This document shows positions 12,080 through 25,099 of a DNA stretch of 64,000 bases, in pieces; within the stretch, counting starts at the first letter, position 1; each line of letters opens with the position of its first letter. Position numbers and translations under genes: made by a program. Origin of the DNA: Hydra vulgaris (taxonomy: Eukaryota; Cnidaria; Hydrozoa; Anthoathecata; Hydridae); the NCBI RefSeq assembly GCF_038396675.1, contig NC_088923.1, forward strand, positions 337,501-401,500, given 5' to 3'. The notes beneath the pieces were generated by a model, which worked only from the letters and a program-made list of their open reading frames with translations, was not told the origin of the DNA and did not search any database.

Positions 12080-13132
12080 TTAACACGCTAAATGATTTAC
12101 GACCTTTTCAACTGATGTCTTTTCCAAATTAACAATTATGTCGTCAATGTAGTGGTCAGTTATTTCACTAATACCTGTATTGAGATTCAATACACTGCCT
12201 AAGACTGAAGACATTTTTGGGGCAGAATTTAACCCAAAACCAAGACGTGTAAGATAGTATTTTTCTCCTTTGTAGACTATTTTCTGATGCTCCCACAAAC
12301 TTGGATCGATATGTATTTGCATATAGGCGCATCTAAGATCACCAACAGTTCTCCATTTTCTAACTTTTTCATCACATGCATCACTTGAGGCATCATGTGA
12401 ATTAATATACTGATTCAATTCGCAAAAATCCAGAACAGGTCGTATTTTTCCTTTATTTTCCTGCTCAACAGCCATTAACGGGACAATCCCTTTTGTACTT
12501 TTTTCTTCTTTGTTGCATGGTTTCAACCAGCCATTTTTTACCCATAAGTCCATCTCGTCGTTAAATTGATGTAACAACTGGGGTTTTACCTTGTACTGCG
12601 CAACAGAATTTCTCAGTTTTGGTTGACCTTGTTTGCATTTATATTTAGCAGTCCACTTAGTACCATCAAAATAAGCATCAAAATCCTTGTCCTTTATACC
12701 AACAGCATTTTTCTCTGCATGAATTGAAACAAAACCAAATTCAGTTTTTCCGTTGTACAAATACACTCCTCCATAGCGATTAATGACATCCATACCAATA
12801 ATAGCATCAATACCGTTGACAACACTTTTCAGAATCATTACTGATGTTTTGAGCTTTTTTCCTTCAATAATCAATGTTACTGTAGCTTCTCCCTCTGTTT
12901 TCACAAATTCTCCATTAACAGCCAACACTATTAGTTCATTTCTTCTGATACGAACACCGGCTTTCTGAGCCATGTTGTTTGAAATAATAGTTCGAGTACA
13001 TTCGCTGTCAACCAGTGCTTTTCCAGCAAAAGTGTTCACTTGCACAGTGCATATTGGAAGCGCCGTTAGTTGTTTAGGGAAACAGCTGGCGCTCGCGATT
13101 CCCCATTTGAGTTTCCCTGATGCAACGAACAA
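12080..13132 (-). pseudogene. LTR element protease plus reverse transcriptase
   Basis: 350 open codons. A retroviral-type aspartic protease comes first: AGKALVDSECTRTIIS near 12985-13035, and IGMDVINRYGG. The usual DSG or DTG active site reads DSE, so the glycine is lost and the protease is probably inactive. RT follows: GIVPLMAVEQ, IRPVLDFCELN, a palm segment with DLRCAYMQIHIDP, RLGFGLNSAPK, and the catalytic YIDDIIV near 12125-12145. The frame ends at a stop at 12080, before the thumb. Confidence 0.87.
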
Positions 13133-13250
13133 AATCTTGCAATGTGTCCAGATTCTTCACATCTAAAGCATTTTATTCCATTATTAACAATTTGTTTCTT
13201 CGAAAAACAGATTCGGGCAACATATCCAGGCTTGCAACACTTGTAGCAGT
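13125..13250 (-). pseudogene. Two CCHC zinc knuckles (gag end)
   Basis: Minus strand 13170-13129 translates to CFRCEESGHIARFC, a perfect CX2CX4HX4C knuckle. The other copy upstream (near 13249-13208) reads CYKCCKPGYVARIC, with tyrosine in place of the histidine. These bind packaged RNA in the gag nucleocapsid. Neither lies in a long open frame because of nearby frameshifts. Confidence 0.8.
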
Positions 13251-13282
13251 TAAAATCAGTAGCGGATGGTTTTTTAAGATGT

Positions 13283-13797
13283 TTATAGAAACCAGAAATT
13301 GTTGTTGAAACATACTTTTTTGTTTGTTTTTTCCGTCATGAGTACTCGTGCATGGTTTAATGCATCCTGTAACCTGATCTTAAATATTTTCACTTGTGCT
13401 CGTAGCTGCTTTGAAATTTCACCCGGCAATCCAGTTATGAAAGCTCTTAGCAATAATTCTTCACTTTCAATGTTGGCCAAACCCATAAGTTGACGTAAAC
13501 TGGCCAAATACACATCAACAGATTCACTGTCATTCCATCTCCGAACTGCTCGTAAGCTTAAAAACCATCGACTGCAAATGCATCTAGCAGAGCTTTTTCA
13601 ATGTCCGCAGCGGCGGTTTTTTGGCTCTCCCCAAGTTGCTCATATAATGCGAACGCACTGCCTTCAGGAAACAGCGGAATGATCAATGAAAGATTGCCCA
13701 TATTTTGCAGCTCTCCCACCAGTTTGATCTTTTTCAGCCACACTACAACATTTCCAGATCCATCAAATTTTCCAATCATTATTGCCATAGATGCCAT
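13283..13797 (-). pseudogene. LTR element gag
   Basis: Starts MASMAIMIGKFDGSGNVVVW directly after the 5' LTR, then runs through LSLIIPLFPEGSAFALYEQL, shifts frame near 13515-13557, and continues VYLASLRQLMGLANIESEEL with QLRAQVKIFKIRLQDALN. This matches the retrotransposon gag domain in composition and position. The start codon is 16 bases inside the LTR edge. Confidence 0.8.
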
Positions 13798-13812
13798 ACT
13801 GCCGAAATAGCT

Positions 13813-14030
13813 TGTTATTACGACAACTTTGTTTTACTTTTATTTTTTGACTTTCTTTATTAAATTCTATTTACAACTTTTATATAGAAATAAAAATTCT
13901 CGAGGGCGTAATTATATACAAAAATAGCTTATGACTTGACTAATAAATTACATCAATTAACTTTAATAATATTATGACAAGAATTTTATAAACGTAACAA
14001 TAAAATTTTATAACGATCAGCTATTATCAA
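13813..14030 (-). repeat. 5' LTR
   Basis: Pairs with 10035-10249. The outer end is altered compared with the other LTR (TGATAATAGC preceded by T), leaving a one-base ambiguity beside the ATAGTC duplication. Confidence 0.88.
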
Positions 14031-14945
14031 ATAGTCTTGCAGAAGTATTCTTCAGAACTGTCGTCTATACTTTCAAAACTATTTAAGAAGTTTAACATTA
14101 TTTCTTACCATCATAAGCAAGGTTTTTGAGTCTTTGCTTAGCAAACACTTAATCTCTTATCTTGAATCTAATAACTTTCTGATTGTGGTATTTTCGCTGA
14201 TGATACTAGCGTTTATTCTTATCTTGATAAGTAGCCAACACCCTCTGATTGCTTGGAAAGGGATCTTTGACCTTGAAAAGGTTCACACTTCTGCTATAGC
14301 ATGGGGCTCTCGGTGGCTGGTAAACTTCAACTCAGATAAAAGTCAATTTTTCAAAATTAGCATCTGCTAAGGTTGCACTCTTTATTGTGCTCGCCATATT
14401 CTTACTCAGGATTCTTTTCCTAATCTCTGTATCCGTCCTTGTATAGAATACTGTTGCCATATCTGGAGCAGATCTTCCAATGATGCTCTTTCTCTTTTAG
14501 ACAAGGTGCAAAAATGCATTGCAAACATAGTTGGACCTACTCTTGCAGCCAACTTCCAACCATTATCACATTGTCTTAATGTTGCTTCTCTTTCTCTTTA
14601 CTATAAATAATATAATGGGCACTGCTCTGAAGAGCTAGTGTCTCTTGTGCCATTTACAAAAATTCATTCTCATGTTACTTGTCATTCAATTAATTCTTAT
14701 CTTTTTACTGTGACTGTTCTTAAGTGCTCTAAAAATTCTTATTACTCTAGTTTTTTTCCTCAAACATCAATACTTTGGAATTTCTTTATCTTGTTTTTCT
14801 GATTCATATAACTTGGAATTTTTTAAGTTGTCTTTAAATCATTACTTTGCTCTATAAATTTGATCTTTTCTCTTTCAATAACTTTTAACTCTAATAGTGG
14901 TTGCTTGCAGCCTTGTTGGAAGGAAAGATGTTGAAAAATAATAAT
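14031..14945 (+). pseudogene. N1 non-LTR fragment, right part, internally deleted
   Basis: Continues the copy interrupted at 10034: GTCTATACTTTCAAAACTAT matches the RT linker at 26830. Near 14175 it jumps directly to the RT catalytic region (VVFSLMILAF and VFADDT-like reading, then WGSRWLVNFNSDKSQFFK). This skips RT motifs A and B, so the copy is internally deleted. The end near 14930 carries the family 3' signature GTGGTTGCTTGCAGCCTTGT followed by an A-rich tail. Confidence 0.75.
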
Positions 14946-16312
14946 AATTGCTTTATGAGAAAAAAACCATGTAATAGGATTGTTTTTGAGTAACCAAAAA
15001 TTAAAATTTTTATTTTACCAGGCTTCAAACAAAATACTCCAAATTTTACAATGAATCTTATTAAAATATATTCCTATTCATAGTGAAATTAATATCATAA
15101 ATATTTAAGGTTGTTGGAGATGTTGTTTAAAACATTCCTATTTTATTGTTTGTTTCGCTCAACAAGAAAAAATTTTTAACTTAAGTGTCCGTGTTTGTAT
15201 TTAACGTTTAAAATGTTCCTGTTTGCATCTTATATTAAATATTAAAAATATCTTGGATTTCCTGATTTTTTTTCCTACTATTTTTTGTGCATAATTTGGT
15301 TATAAATCAACTTTAAATAGTTTATTTGAAAGATCTCACTTATTGCAAACCGAAAGTATTATTGTTATTCTATTATATTCAATGAAAAAAGCAAGATTTT
15401 TATATTAAAAATTGAGGTAGCAAAAAGAAATTAAAGTTAAGAACTTTTTATAACAATGTTATGAAAAGTTATTATAGAAAAGTTTATGAAAATTATTTTT
15501 CAGTTGTTTTTTTTAATACTCTTCATGTCTTTTTATACGACAGCACTTTTTTTATATAAAGTTATAAAAATTAGCAATATTGTAGAGATTTAAATAATGC
15601 AGCTATGTTATTTGTCTGACTGCTTTACATAAATTTAAAAAATTTATATATATATATGTAAATGGATGTTTTATATTTTAATTTGTACAAAAAAAACCTA
15701 TCAAACTTTTGGTAAAACTAAGCCAAGAGCTGCTTTAACTCCTTAAATAAAAATAAATATTCTTTTACTCAAAATAAAAAATAAAACATACTATATAAAA
15801 ACAAGATAAAAATAAAAACCATTCTAAAAGATATAATTACGAAAAGCCAATATTGGGACTATCATTTTCATTGTTTTGTTTTTTCAACCTTTTTTTGCAA
15901 GATCCTCCTCTTCTGTTATCGTTTTTATATGTTTTCAAGGCGACTTTATTTGAAAAAGAGTTATATGGTATCCAAATTTAACAAAATTAGAATATTCAAA
16001 TAATCACATTTTCAACTTTGAAAATGACTACATTAACACATATTAATAGCACATTATCTGGCAAAAAGTTTAATAGAACTTCCTCTATTACATTATCTAT
16101 GAATAGTTAACCATTTATTGAATTACTGGTTTCCGAAGGAATTTTGTAGTCAATTTAAAAATCTCTTTTATCTCAATTCTTTAGTAATTTAGTCAGATTG
16201 CTGAAAATGCTTTTCATTTGTTATATAGACAACAATCCATTAAATATGTTTGAGTAAAACAATGTGTAATAATAAACAATTACAAAATAAATCTGTTTAA
16301 TACATTTTTTTT
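14946..16312. other. AT-rich stretch, no gene seen
   Basis: No open frame of note, no clear repeat; a short TATATATATA run near 15648. Confidence 0.6.
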
Positions 16313-16320
16313 GGTTATAT

Positions 16321-18259
16321 TAACCATGAGCAAAGCTAGGTTTTTTCAAACCGAGACGAGACTGAGACGAGAAGTTAGTACTTCTCGTGAGACCGAGAAC
16401 GAGACAAGAAATTTAACAATTTTTGAAAACAAATTTATTAAAATCCAAGTAAAAATAAATGTAAACATGGTTTTGACAAATAGACACAAATGACATTTGT
16501 CAAATGTAAACAACTTTATCAAATATTAATTTAGAATTTTTTTGCCAAACCTTTCCAACAAGACAATATTTTCTCTGATTAAGATGATTTGTTCTACTTT
16601 TTCTGGGTGTAAGTTGTGTCTGGATGATCGGACGACATTTCGACCTGAGCTAAAAACTCTCTCTGGTTTAGTTGAACTTGCTGGAATAGCTAAAATTTGT
16701 CTAGCTAATAAAGAGAGTTCTGGCAATGTATTTGAATGCAATTTCCACCAATCAAGAATCGGAAAGTCTTTTTTGGCATCAGAGAGATATTCATACTGGC
16801 ACATTTCGCTCAAATAGGATTCAGTTCAGATGTTGGCTCTTGGGTTTCAAGTCTGACGTTTAACTTGCGCTTCAGTTTTGAATTAGGGGACAAATCTGCT
16901 GAAAGGACTCTGGCAACAGGTTGGCACTTAACATTATTAACCTTATCTTTATCAACATTATCAACACTATCCTTAACCTGTGAGGCTAACCATTCTTTTG
17001 TTGTTTGAAATTTTTTGAAGAGCTTTAAGCGAAGTCCCTTTAAAGCAAGATTTAAGTAGTTTGCTGCAGCACTCAATAACTTTCCAGTGTGACAAAGAGA
17101 AAATCTTTTCTCAATGCAGCTTTTCAAGTTTTTTGCATACAAGACACCGTAGCCATTTTTTCCATCCGTCTCAATAAATTGATCAATTTTGTCATGGATT
17201 AAATAAAGAGAATCAGCGACAGTGTTAATTTTTGGAATAGACTCAGCCGACCACGTTTCCGACCACTGCTCCCTTAATTGATTTCCACTGTAATGCACTG
17301 ATGGTCTTTGAATAAATAATTTCTTCATTTGCACATAAGCTGATAATTGCACTCTTTAGATGTAGGACAGAAGCCATGCAATCCAGCTCACTATTACATC
17401 TTGTGCCAAGATTGGCGTAACTGTCTAAATTTGATTCCTTAAGCGTCTGATTCTGATTCAAGCAACTCAGCTGCAACTGTTGAGTTAAAGAAGCCAAATC
17501 TTTGCATGTTTGCAACGCATCATCCATTCCAGCAGTCATTCCAAATGAGTCTCGAACTGCACATTGCAAAATATGATTGTTGCACAAGTATTGGTCAAGG
17601 CGCTTTGACAATTTGACTGCAAGTTTCATGTTTCTTGCCTGGTCGTTCACGCAGTACATTGGCAAATCAGCAGGCAAATTTAGTTCTTCTAAGAAAGAAT
17701 CCAGCTTTCTTTCAATTTAGATACCTGTGTGTCTGCCTGGGAACTGTTGGACATGGGGTGTCCAGTGATGTAGTTTCCAATTTTTGACAATACCATGAAA
17801 AGTCCAAGAGATGTAGCTGTCCTGAGCTCTCGAAGTCCAAAGGTCAGAATTAAATGCAGCACTTTTAAAATTTGGCGTAATCTCCGTTATTATGCTCTTT
17901 ATTCCAGCTTGAACTTCTCTTGACCGAATTGAAAGCTTTCTTGAATATGTTGTTCTGTGATGAAGACTCAGTTTAGGGTTTGCAATGTCAAACAATTTCT
18001 TGAAACCTCTTCCTTCGACTGCTGAAAAGGATGTCAGATCAGTGCAAAAGTAATCCAGCATTGCAGAGTCAAACTGTTTTTGAATGGAATTGTCTTTGTC
18101 ATATTTAGACTTTGTTTCAAGCATTTCGTCCATGGTTCGTTGTTTCTTCTTAGGAGGAGGAAGAAAAGAGTCTCGTTCTACTTCTCGCGAGAAATTTCTC
18201 AATTCTCACGAGAAGTCCCATTTCTCACCAGAAACGAGACGAGATCTCGCTCATGGTTA
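16321..18259 (-). mobile_element. hAT DNA transposon with exact 8-bp target duplication
   Basis: A 1939-bp element. Terminal inverted repeats are TAACCATGAGC (16321-16331 and 18249-18259). Both sides are flanked by GGTTATAT (16313-16320 and 18260-18267), an exact 8-bp duplication, which is the hAT hallmark. Next to each TIR is a cluster of GAGACGAGA and CTTCTCGTGAGA motifs (16350-16412 and 18165-18248), probable subterminal transposase sites. It contains a disrupted transposase gene on the minus strand. Confidence 0.95.
16526..18202 (-). pseudogene. hAT transposase, disrupted
   Basis: Starts MRNFSREVERDSFLPPPKKK, then a transposase core with FNSDLWTSRAQDSYISW (first catalytic aspartate), MYCVNDQARNMKLAVKLS (second), and a C-terminal dimerisation region ILDWWKLHSN, LSLLARQILAIPASSTKPER and VFSSGRNVVRSSRHNL. 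The pieces are 18202-17717, 17677-17243, 17352-16810 and 16813-16526. The first two are in the same frame, interrupted by one stop at 17717-17719. Frameshifts lie near 17300 and 16812. About 560 codons in total, normal for hAT. The tail closely resembles BED-type hAT transposases. Not functional as it stands. Confidence 0.9.
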
Positions 18260-18267
18260 GGTTATAT

Positions 18268-19048
18268 GACTGTAAACTGAATTTAATAAGATAATCTAGA
18301 AAAAGTTTCTAAATAATAATTGCTCAATAGAAGTGGATAACCATACTATTACAGAATGTGCTGATTGAAAGTATTTTCATAGTAATTGTTTTGTAATTGA
18401 TGAAGCTGTTCAGAAAAACATTGCATTTATCATAAATATGTATTTAATGGATTTTTAAAACAAATATAATTGACCATATAGTTATTAATAATAAGAATTA
18501 TATTAATGATTTAAATTTTTAATAATAATAATAACAAATAATAACTATACAATATAAATTTTTTGGTAAATATCATAATGATATAAACAATCAACATTGG
18601 TAATGTAAGAGCTATATTAATATAGGTAATAGCAGATTTAGCAGATAAAATATAAACTCTTATAATAATAGTACAAGTAATATTTTATATAAAAATAATG
18701 GACTTGATATATGAAATAAAACAAAATATAATTTAAGAATTTAAAAACTAAATGATGAAAACAAAATTAAAAGCAAAAAGATAAACTGTCGATGTAATAA
18801 GTATGATTTTTGTGTATTAAGTAAAAACATGTAAAAAAAATGAATAAGTATGTAATAGCATATATGTATTAGCAATGTAATAAAAATGTAATAAATGAGA
18901 ATATACAAAATAAAAAAAGAAACAACTTTTAAATATTAAATATATATACACATTGTAATTTAGTAATCGGTTCACATAAACTCTTCCATTATATTATCTA
19001 AGCATTTGATGCATTCCTAATTCAAGTATAGTTGAATATATTACTTAC
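18268..19048. other. AT-rich stretch, no gene seen
   Basis: Low-complexity AT sequence with many short ATAATA runs; nothing recognisable. Confidence 0.6.
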
Positions 19049-19183
19049 TTTCTTGTTGTATGCGGAAGCAGTCAAATTACGTCTTTGACTAACAGAATCG
19101 TATTTTATGCTGCAAAAATCATTTATAAACAGTTCAACTTCGCTGCAACTCTTAAACATTTTTCGAAAAACTAGATTAGCCAT
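19049..19183 (-). CDS. Candidate first coding exon, unknown gene (45 aa then GTAAGT)
   Basis: The minus strand opens ATG at 19183, reads MANLVFRKMFKSCSEVEL and continues open for 45 codons to NKK, directly followed by a consensus splice donor GTAAGT (19048-19043). The composition (cysteines, charged residues, varied codons) looks more like coding sequence than its AT-rich surroundings. No downstream exon was found toward 18270, and the hAT element lies beyond. The repeat at 19258-19328 lies about 75 bp upstream and could include the promoter. I do not recognise the product. Confidence 0.35.
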
Positions 19184-19257
19184 TTATTTATTTGTTATCA
19201 AACCCACGTGCACTTGCAAACGGAAAAATATAACATTTAAAACATAAACAAAATTTA

Positions 19258-19328
19258 AGCACATGCGTTAATTTTCAGCCGCAAAAGCAATTTTTAGTCG
19301 TTTACAGTATTCAGCCGCAGAAGATTTA
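19258..19328. repeat. GCGGCTGAAAA repeat, copy 2 (inverted to 3141-3217)
   Basis: Reverse-complement counterpart of 3141-3217: GCACATGCGT, two AGCCGCA blocks and TTTAGTCGTTTA. It lies between the candidate exon and a (TA)n tract. Confidence 0.6.
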
Positions 19329-19329
19329 T

Positions 19330-22441
<3,112 letters not shown>

Positions 22442-22455
22442 TATATATATATACA

Positions 22456-22486
<31 letters not shown>

Positions 22487-22506
22487 CTATATATATATAT
22501 AAATAT
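22442..22506. repeat. Imperfect (TA)n tract
   Basis: Alternating TA with CAT, GTA, TCT and AAAT interruptions, right of the hAT element. Confidence 0.9.
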
Positions 22507-22680
<174 letters not shown>

Positions 22681-22740
22681 TTTTTTTTTTTTTACATTGA
22701 ATTTTTTTTAGATTTAAAAATTACTAAATAGTGTTATAAA

Positions 22741-22794
22741 ATGGATAAAAAAATTATTGATGATTTTGATAGAGAAAGAGATGTTTTAATTAAG
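22741..22794 (+). CDS. Candidate exon 1 of a coiled-coil gene
   Basis: ATG at 22741 starts MDKKIIDDFDRERDVLIK, 18 codons, then a GTATAT donor at 22795, phase 0. The charged, varied residues stand out from the AT-rich noise. The next exon candidate (23502) is also phase 0 at both ends, so the join keeps frame. Proposed as the start of the plus-strand coiled-coil gene ending at 43462; the link to the 34-kb exons is inference only. Confidence 0.45.
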
Positions 22795-22860
22795 GTATAT
22801 TGAATTATTTCTAATTTCTAGTAACAATAATTTTAATGTCTAATTTGTACTATGTGCCAA

Positions 22861-22988
22861 ATACACACACACACATACATACACACTTACACACACACAC
22901 TTACACCCACTTACACACATACACACAAACACAAACATACACACACACCACAATTGAAACATACACACACAAAAACACATACACACAA

Positions 22989-23041
<53 letters not shown>
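22861..23041. repeat. (CA)n / ACACAC microsatellite
   Basis: About 180 bp of CA-rich repeat with TACA, CTTACA and AAACA variants, pure (CA)n from 22995. Reading frames over it (Thr/His or Cys/Val) are artefacts. Confidence 0.96.
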
Positions 23042-23501
23042 ACAATTGAGTGCACAAGCGGTGAGTCCTCCGTCTAAAATGGATATGGCGGGAGATGCAG
23101 GTGGTAATTATTTTTCCTGGATTTTGCCATTTTTTTGATATTTAAAAAAAAAACTCATGTATAAAACAAAATCGATTACGTTTTAGTAATAGTTTTTTAA
23201 GTTTGACACTGTAATGTTTTGTATCATATCATAAATACATCAGAAAAACAATCGCCACCAACAGTTGTTTTTCTGAGATTTATTCAAGAATTGTTACGTT
23301 TTCTAGAAAAAACTGTAAAAAAGAATGTTGCATTTGACCAAGTTTTTTTAAACTATTTTAGTATATATTTAGCATTTTATTAAAATAACTGATTACTTTT
23401 ATAACTATTAATTTGTTTTAAATTTTTACTTTTTTTCATATATAAAAAGTTAATTTTTTACTCTTCTTTGCAATTTTTTTTTTCTACAAAAAATCACACA
23501 G

Positions 23502-23555
23502 AGTAACACTGTTACTAATTTGAGTAACACTGAAATCCTAGTGAAAGAGCAAATT
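23502..23555 (+). CDS. Candidate exon 2 of the coiled-coil gene
   Basis: The acceptor ATCACACAG follows a T-rich stretch. The exon reads SNTVTNLSNTEILVKEQI (18 codons) and a GTAAGA donor follows. It is phase 0 in and out, compatible with 22741-22794. The next exon is not found before the transposon nest starting near 24235. Confidence 0.45.
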
Positions 23556-24234
23556 GTAAGAAATGTTTTTTGTAATTAAAACTCGAATGAAGAAGTTCAA
23601 TACTTTAAAAGTTATTTTTGTTTTAAGTAATTCAAATTTAAACAAACAAATCCCTATCCCAAGTTTTATAAACATTTATATTCATAAAGTAAGATTTATT
23701 TAAATTATTTTACATATATAAGTTAAAAATATATTTATAAAAATATTGTGTTATATTTTTTTTTAGTTATAGATTTTTGCTCAAGGCATTCAAAAATACT
23801 ACTCTTATCACTTGACAGTGTAAAGAAATGCAGTACAGTTATGTAGTCATTTAAAATAATTACCTTGTAAATTGTTGACTTTTAGAGTTAAAATGGATGC
23901 TGTTTAAAGCAAAATCATCTACATCAAATGATTGTAGATCATTATAATTTCTTTTGTCTACCAAAAAAAAACAAGATTCATGACTTGTCTCTTATATTTA
24001 GTCAAAGTAGGTATTCAAATATAACATCTATTTAGATTTTTGAAAAACTTAAATTTTGTTACAAAGGAAATGTTTTTATAAAACAATTTTTTTAATTGAA
24101 ACTTCAATTTAGTGTTAATAACTAGTTTGGGATATATTTAGTCATTAGCATACAAAAGAGGCAAGGCGAGGTGCAACTTCTCCCCAACCCTTTTTCCTTG
24201 ACCCCACCTCTACTTAACAATTTTTTTTTTAAAA

Positions 24235-25095
24235 CAAAACTGCTTTCAACAAGGTTGCAAGCAACCAATTATTAGAGTTGGAAGTTACTGAAAGAGAAAA
24301 GATGAAGATTGTAGAGCAAAATAACGATTATAAAAATCAAAGAATTGCAAATTAAATAAGTCAGGAAAGCAAGGTAAAGGAAGCAAATTCCAAAGAACTG
24401 ATGTTCGAGGAAAAAAACTAGACACATTTTTGGAGCACATAGGAACAGTCACAGAAAAGGGATGAGATTTATTTGAATGACGAGTAACATGAGAATGAAT
24501 TTAAGTAGATGGCACAAGAGACGCTAGCTCTTTAGAGCAGTGCCCATTAAAGTATTTGTATAGAAGAGATAGAGAAGCATCATTGTGATAATTTGATAAT
24601 GGTTAAAGTTTGCCTGCAAGAGCAGGTCCAACTATGTTTACAATGCGTTTTTGTACCTTAAAAAGAAAGGGCATCATTAGAAGATCTGCCCCAGATATGG
24701 CAACAGTATTCCATACAAGGCCGGATTTGAGATTTATAGAGATAGAAAATAGAATCCGGAGTAAGAAAGTGTCAAGCTCAATAAAGAGATGCAACCTTAG
24801 CAGATGCTAATTTTGCAACTGATTTGATATATGGTTTCCAAGAAAGATTGGAAGCAAGAGTTAATCCTAGAAGATGAAAGGCAGATCACTCAATGAGTAC
24901 ATTACCGTTAATAAATCTTGGAAAATCTAAATTATTGCGATAAAAAATGGCTGAAAAAAGTTAAGTTTAATCTGAATTAGAGTTCACCAGTCACTGTGAC
25001 CCCCATGCTGTAGCAGAAGTGAGATCCTTTACAAGCACAAATGCCCCCTCCAAGCAACCAGAAAGTTTTTGCTTCTTATCATGACAAGTTTAAAT
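24235..25095 (-). pseudogene. N1 non-LTR RT C-terminal relic
   Basis: Minus-strand copy closely similar to 7100-7905, with the 3' signature near 24250 (GGTTGCAAGCAACC in plus orientation) and the same blocks (TTGTTTACAATGCGTTTTT-like, AGATATGGCAACAGTATTC). Coverage stops at about 25095, immediately downstream of where the RT catalytic FADD motif should be. The missing 5' part is present in opposite orientation from 25100. Confidence 0.75.
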
Positions 25096-25099
25096 GGTA

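Larger units (their letters stand above)
10035..14030 (-). mobile_element. Ty3/gypsy-type LTR retrotransposon, nested in an N1 copy
   Basis: A 4.0-kb element on the minus strand, bounded by near-identical LTRs of about 215 bp and flanked by ATAGTC at 10029-10034 and 14031-14036. The gene order is gag, CCHC knuckles, protease, RT, RNase H, integrase, which is the Ty3/gypsy order. Pol is broken by several stops and frameshifts. The flanking sequence is one continuous non-LTR copy, so this insertion is younger than that copy. LTR similarity of this degree suggests a fairly recent insertion; no age can be given without counting differences. Confidence 0.9.

Noticed and set aside
22836..23138. Thr/His or Cys/Val-rich open frames over the CA repeat
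   Set aside because: Microsatellite artefact. MDMAGDAG near 23080 was considered as an exon, but its phase does not fit the neighbouring candidates.
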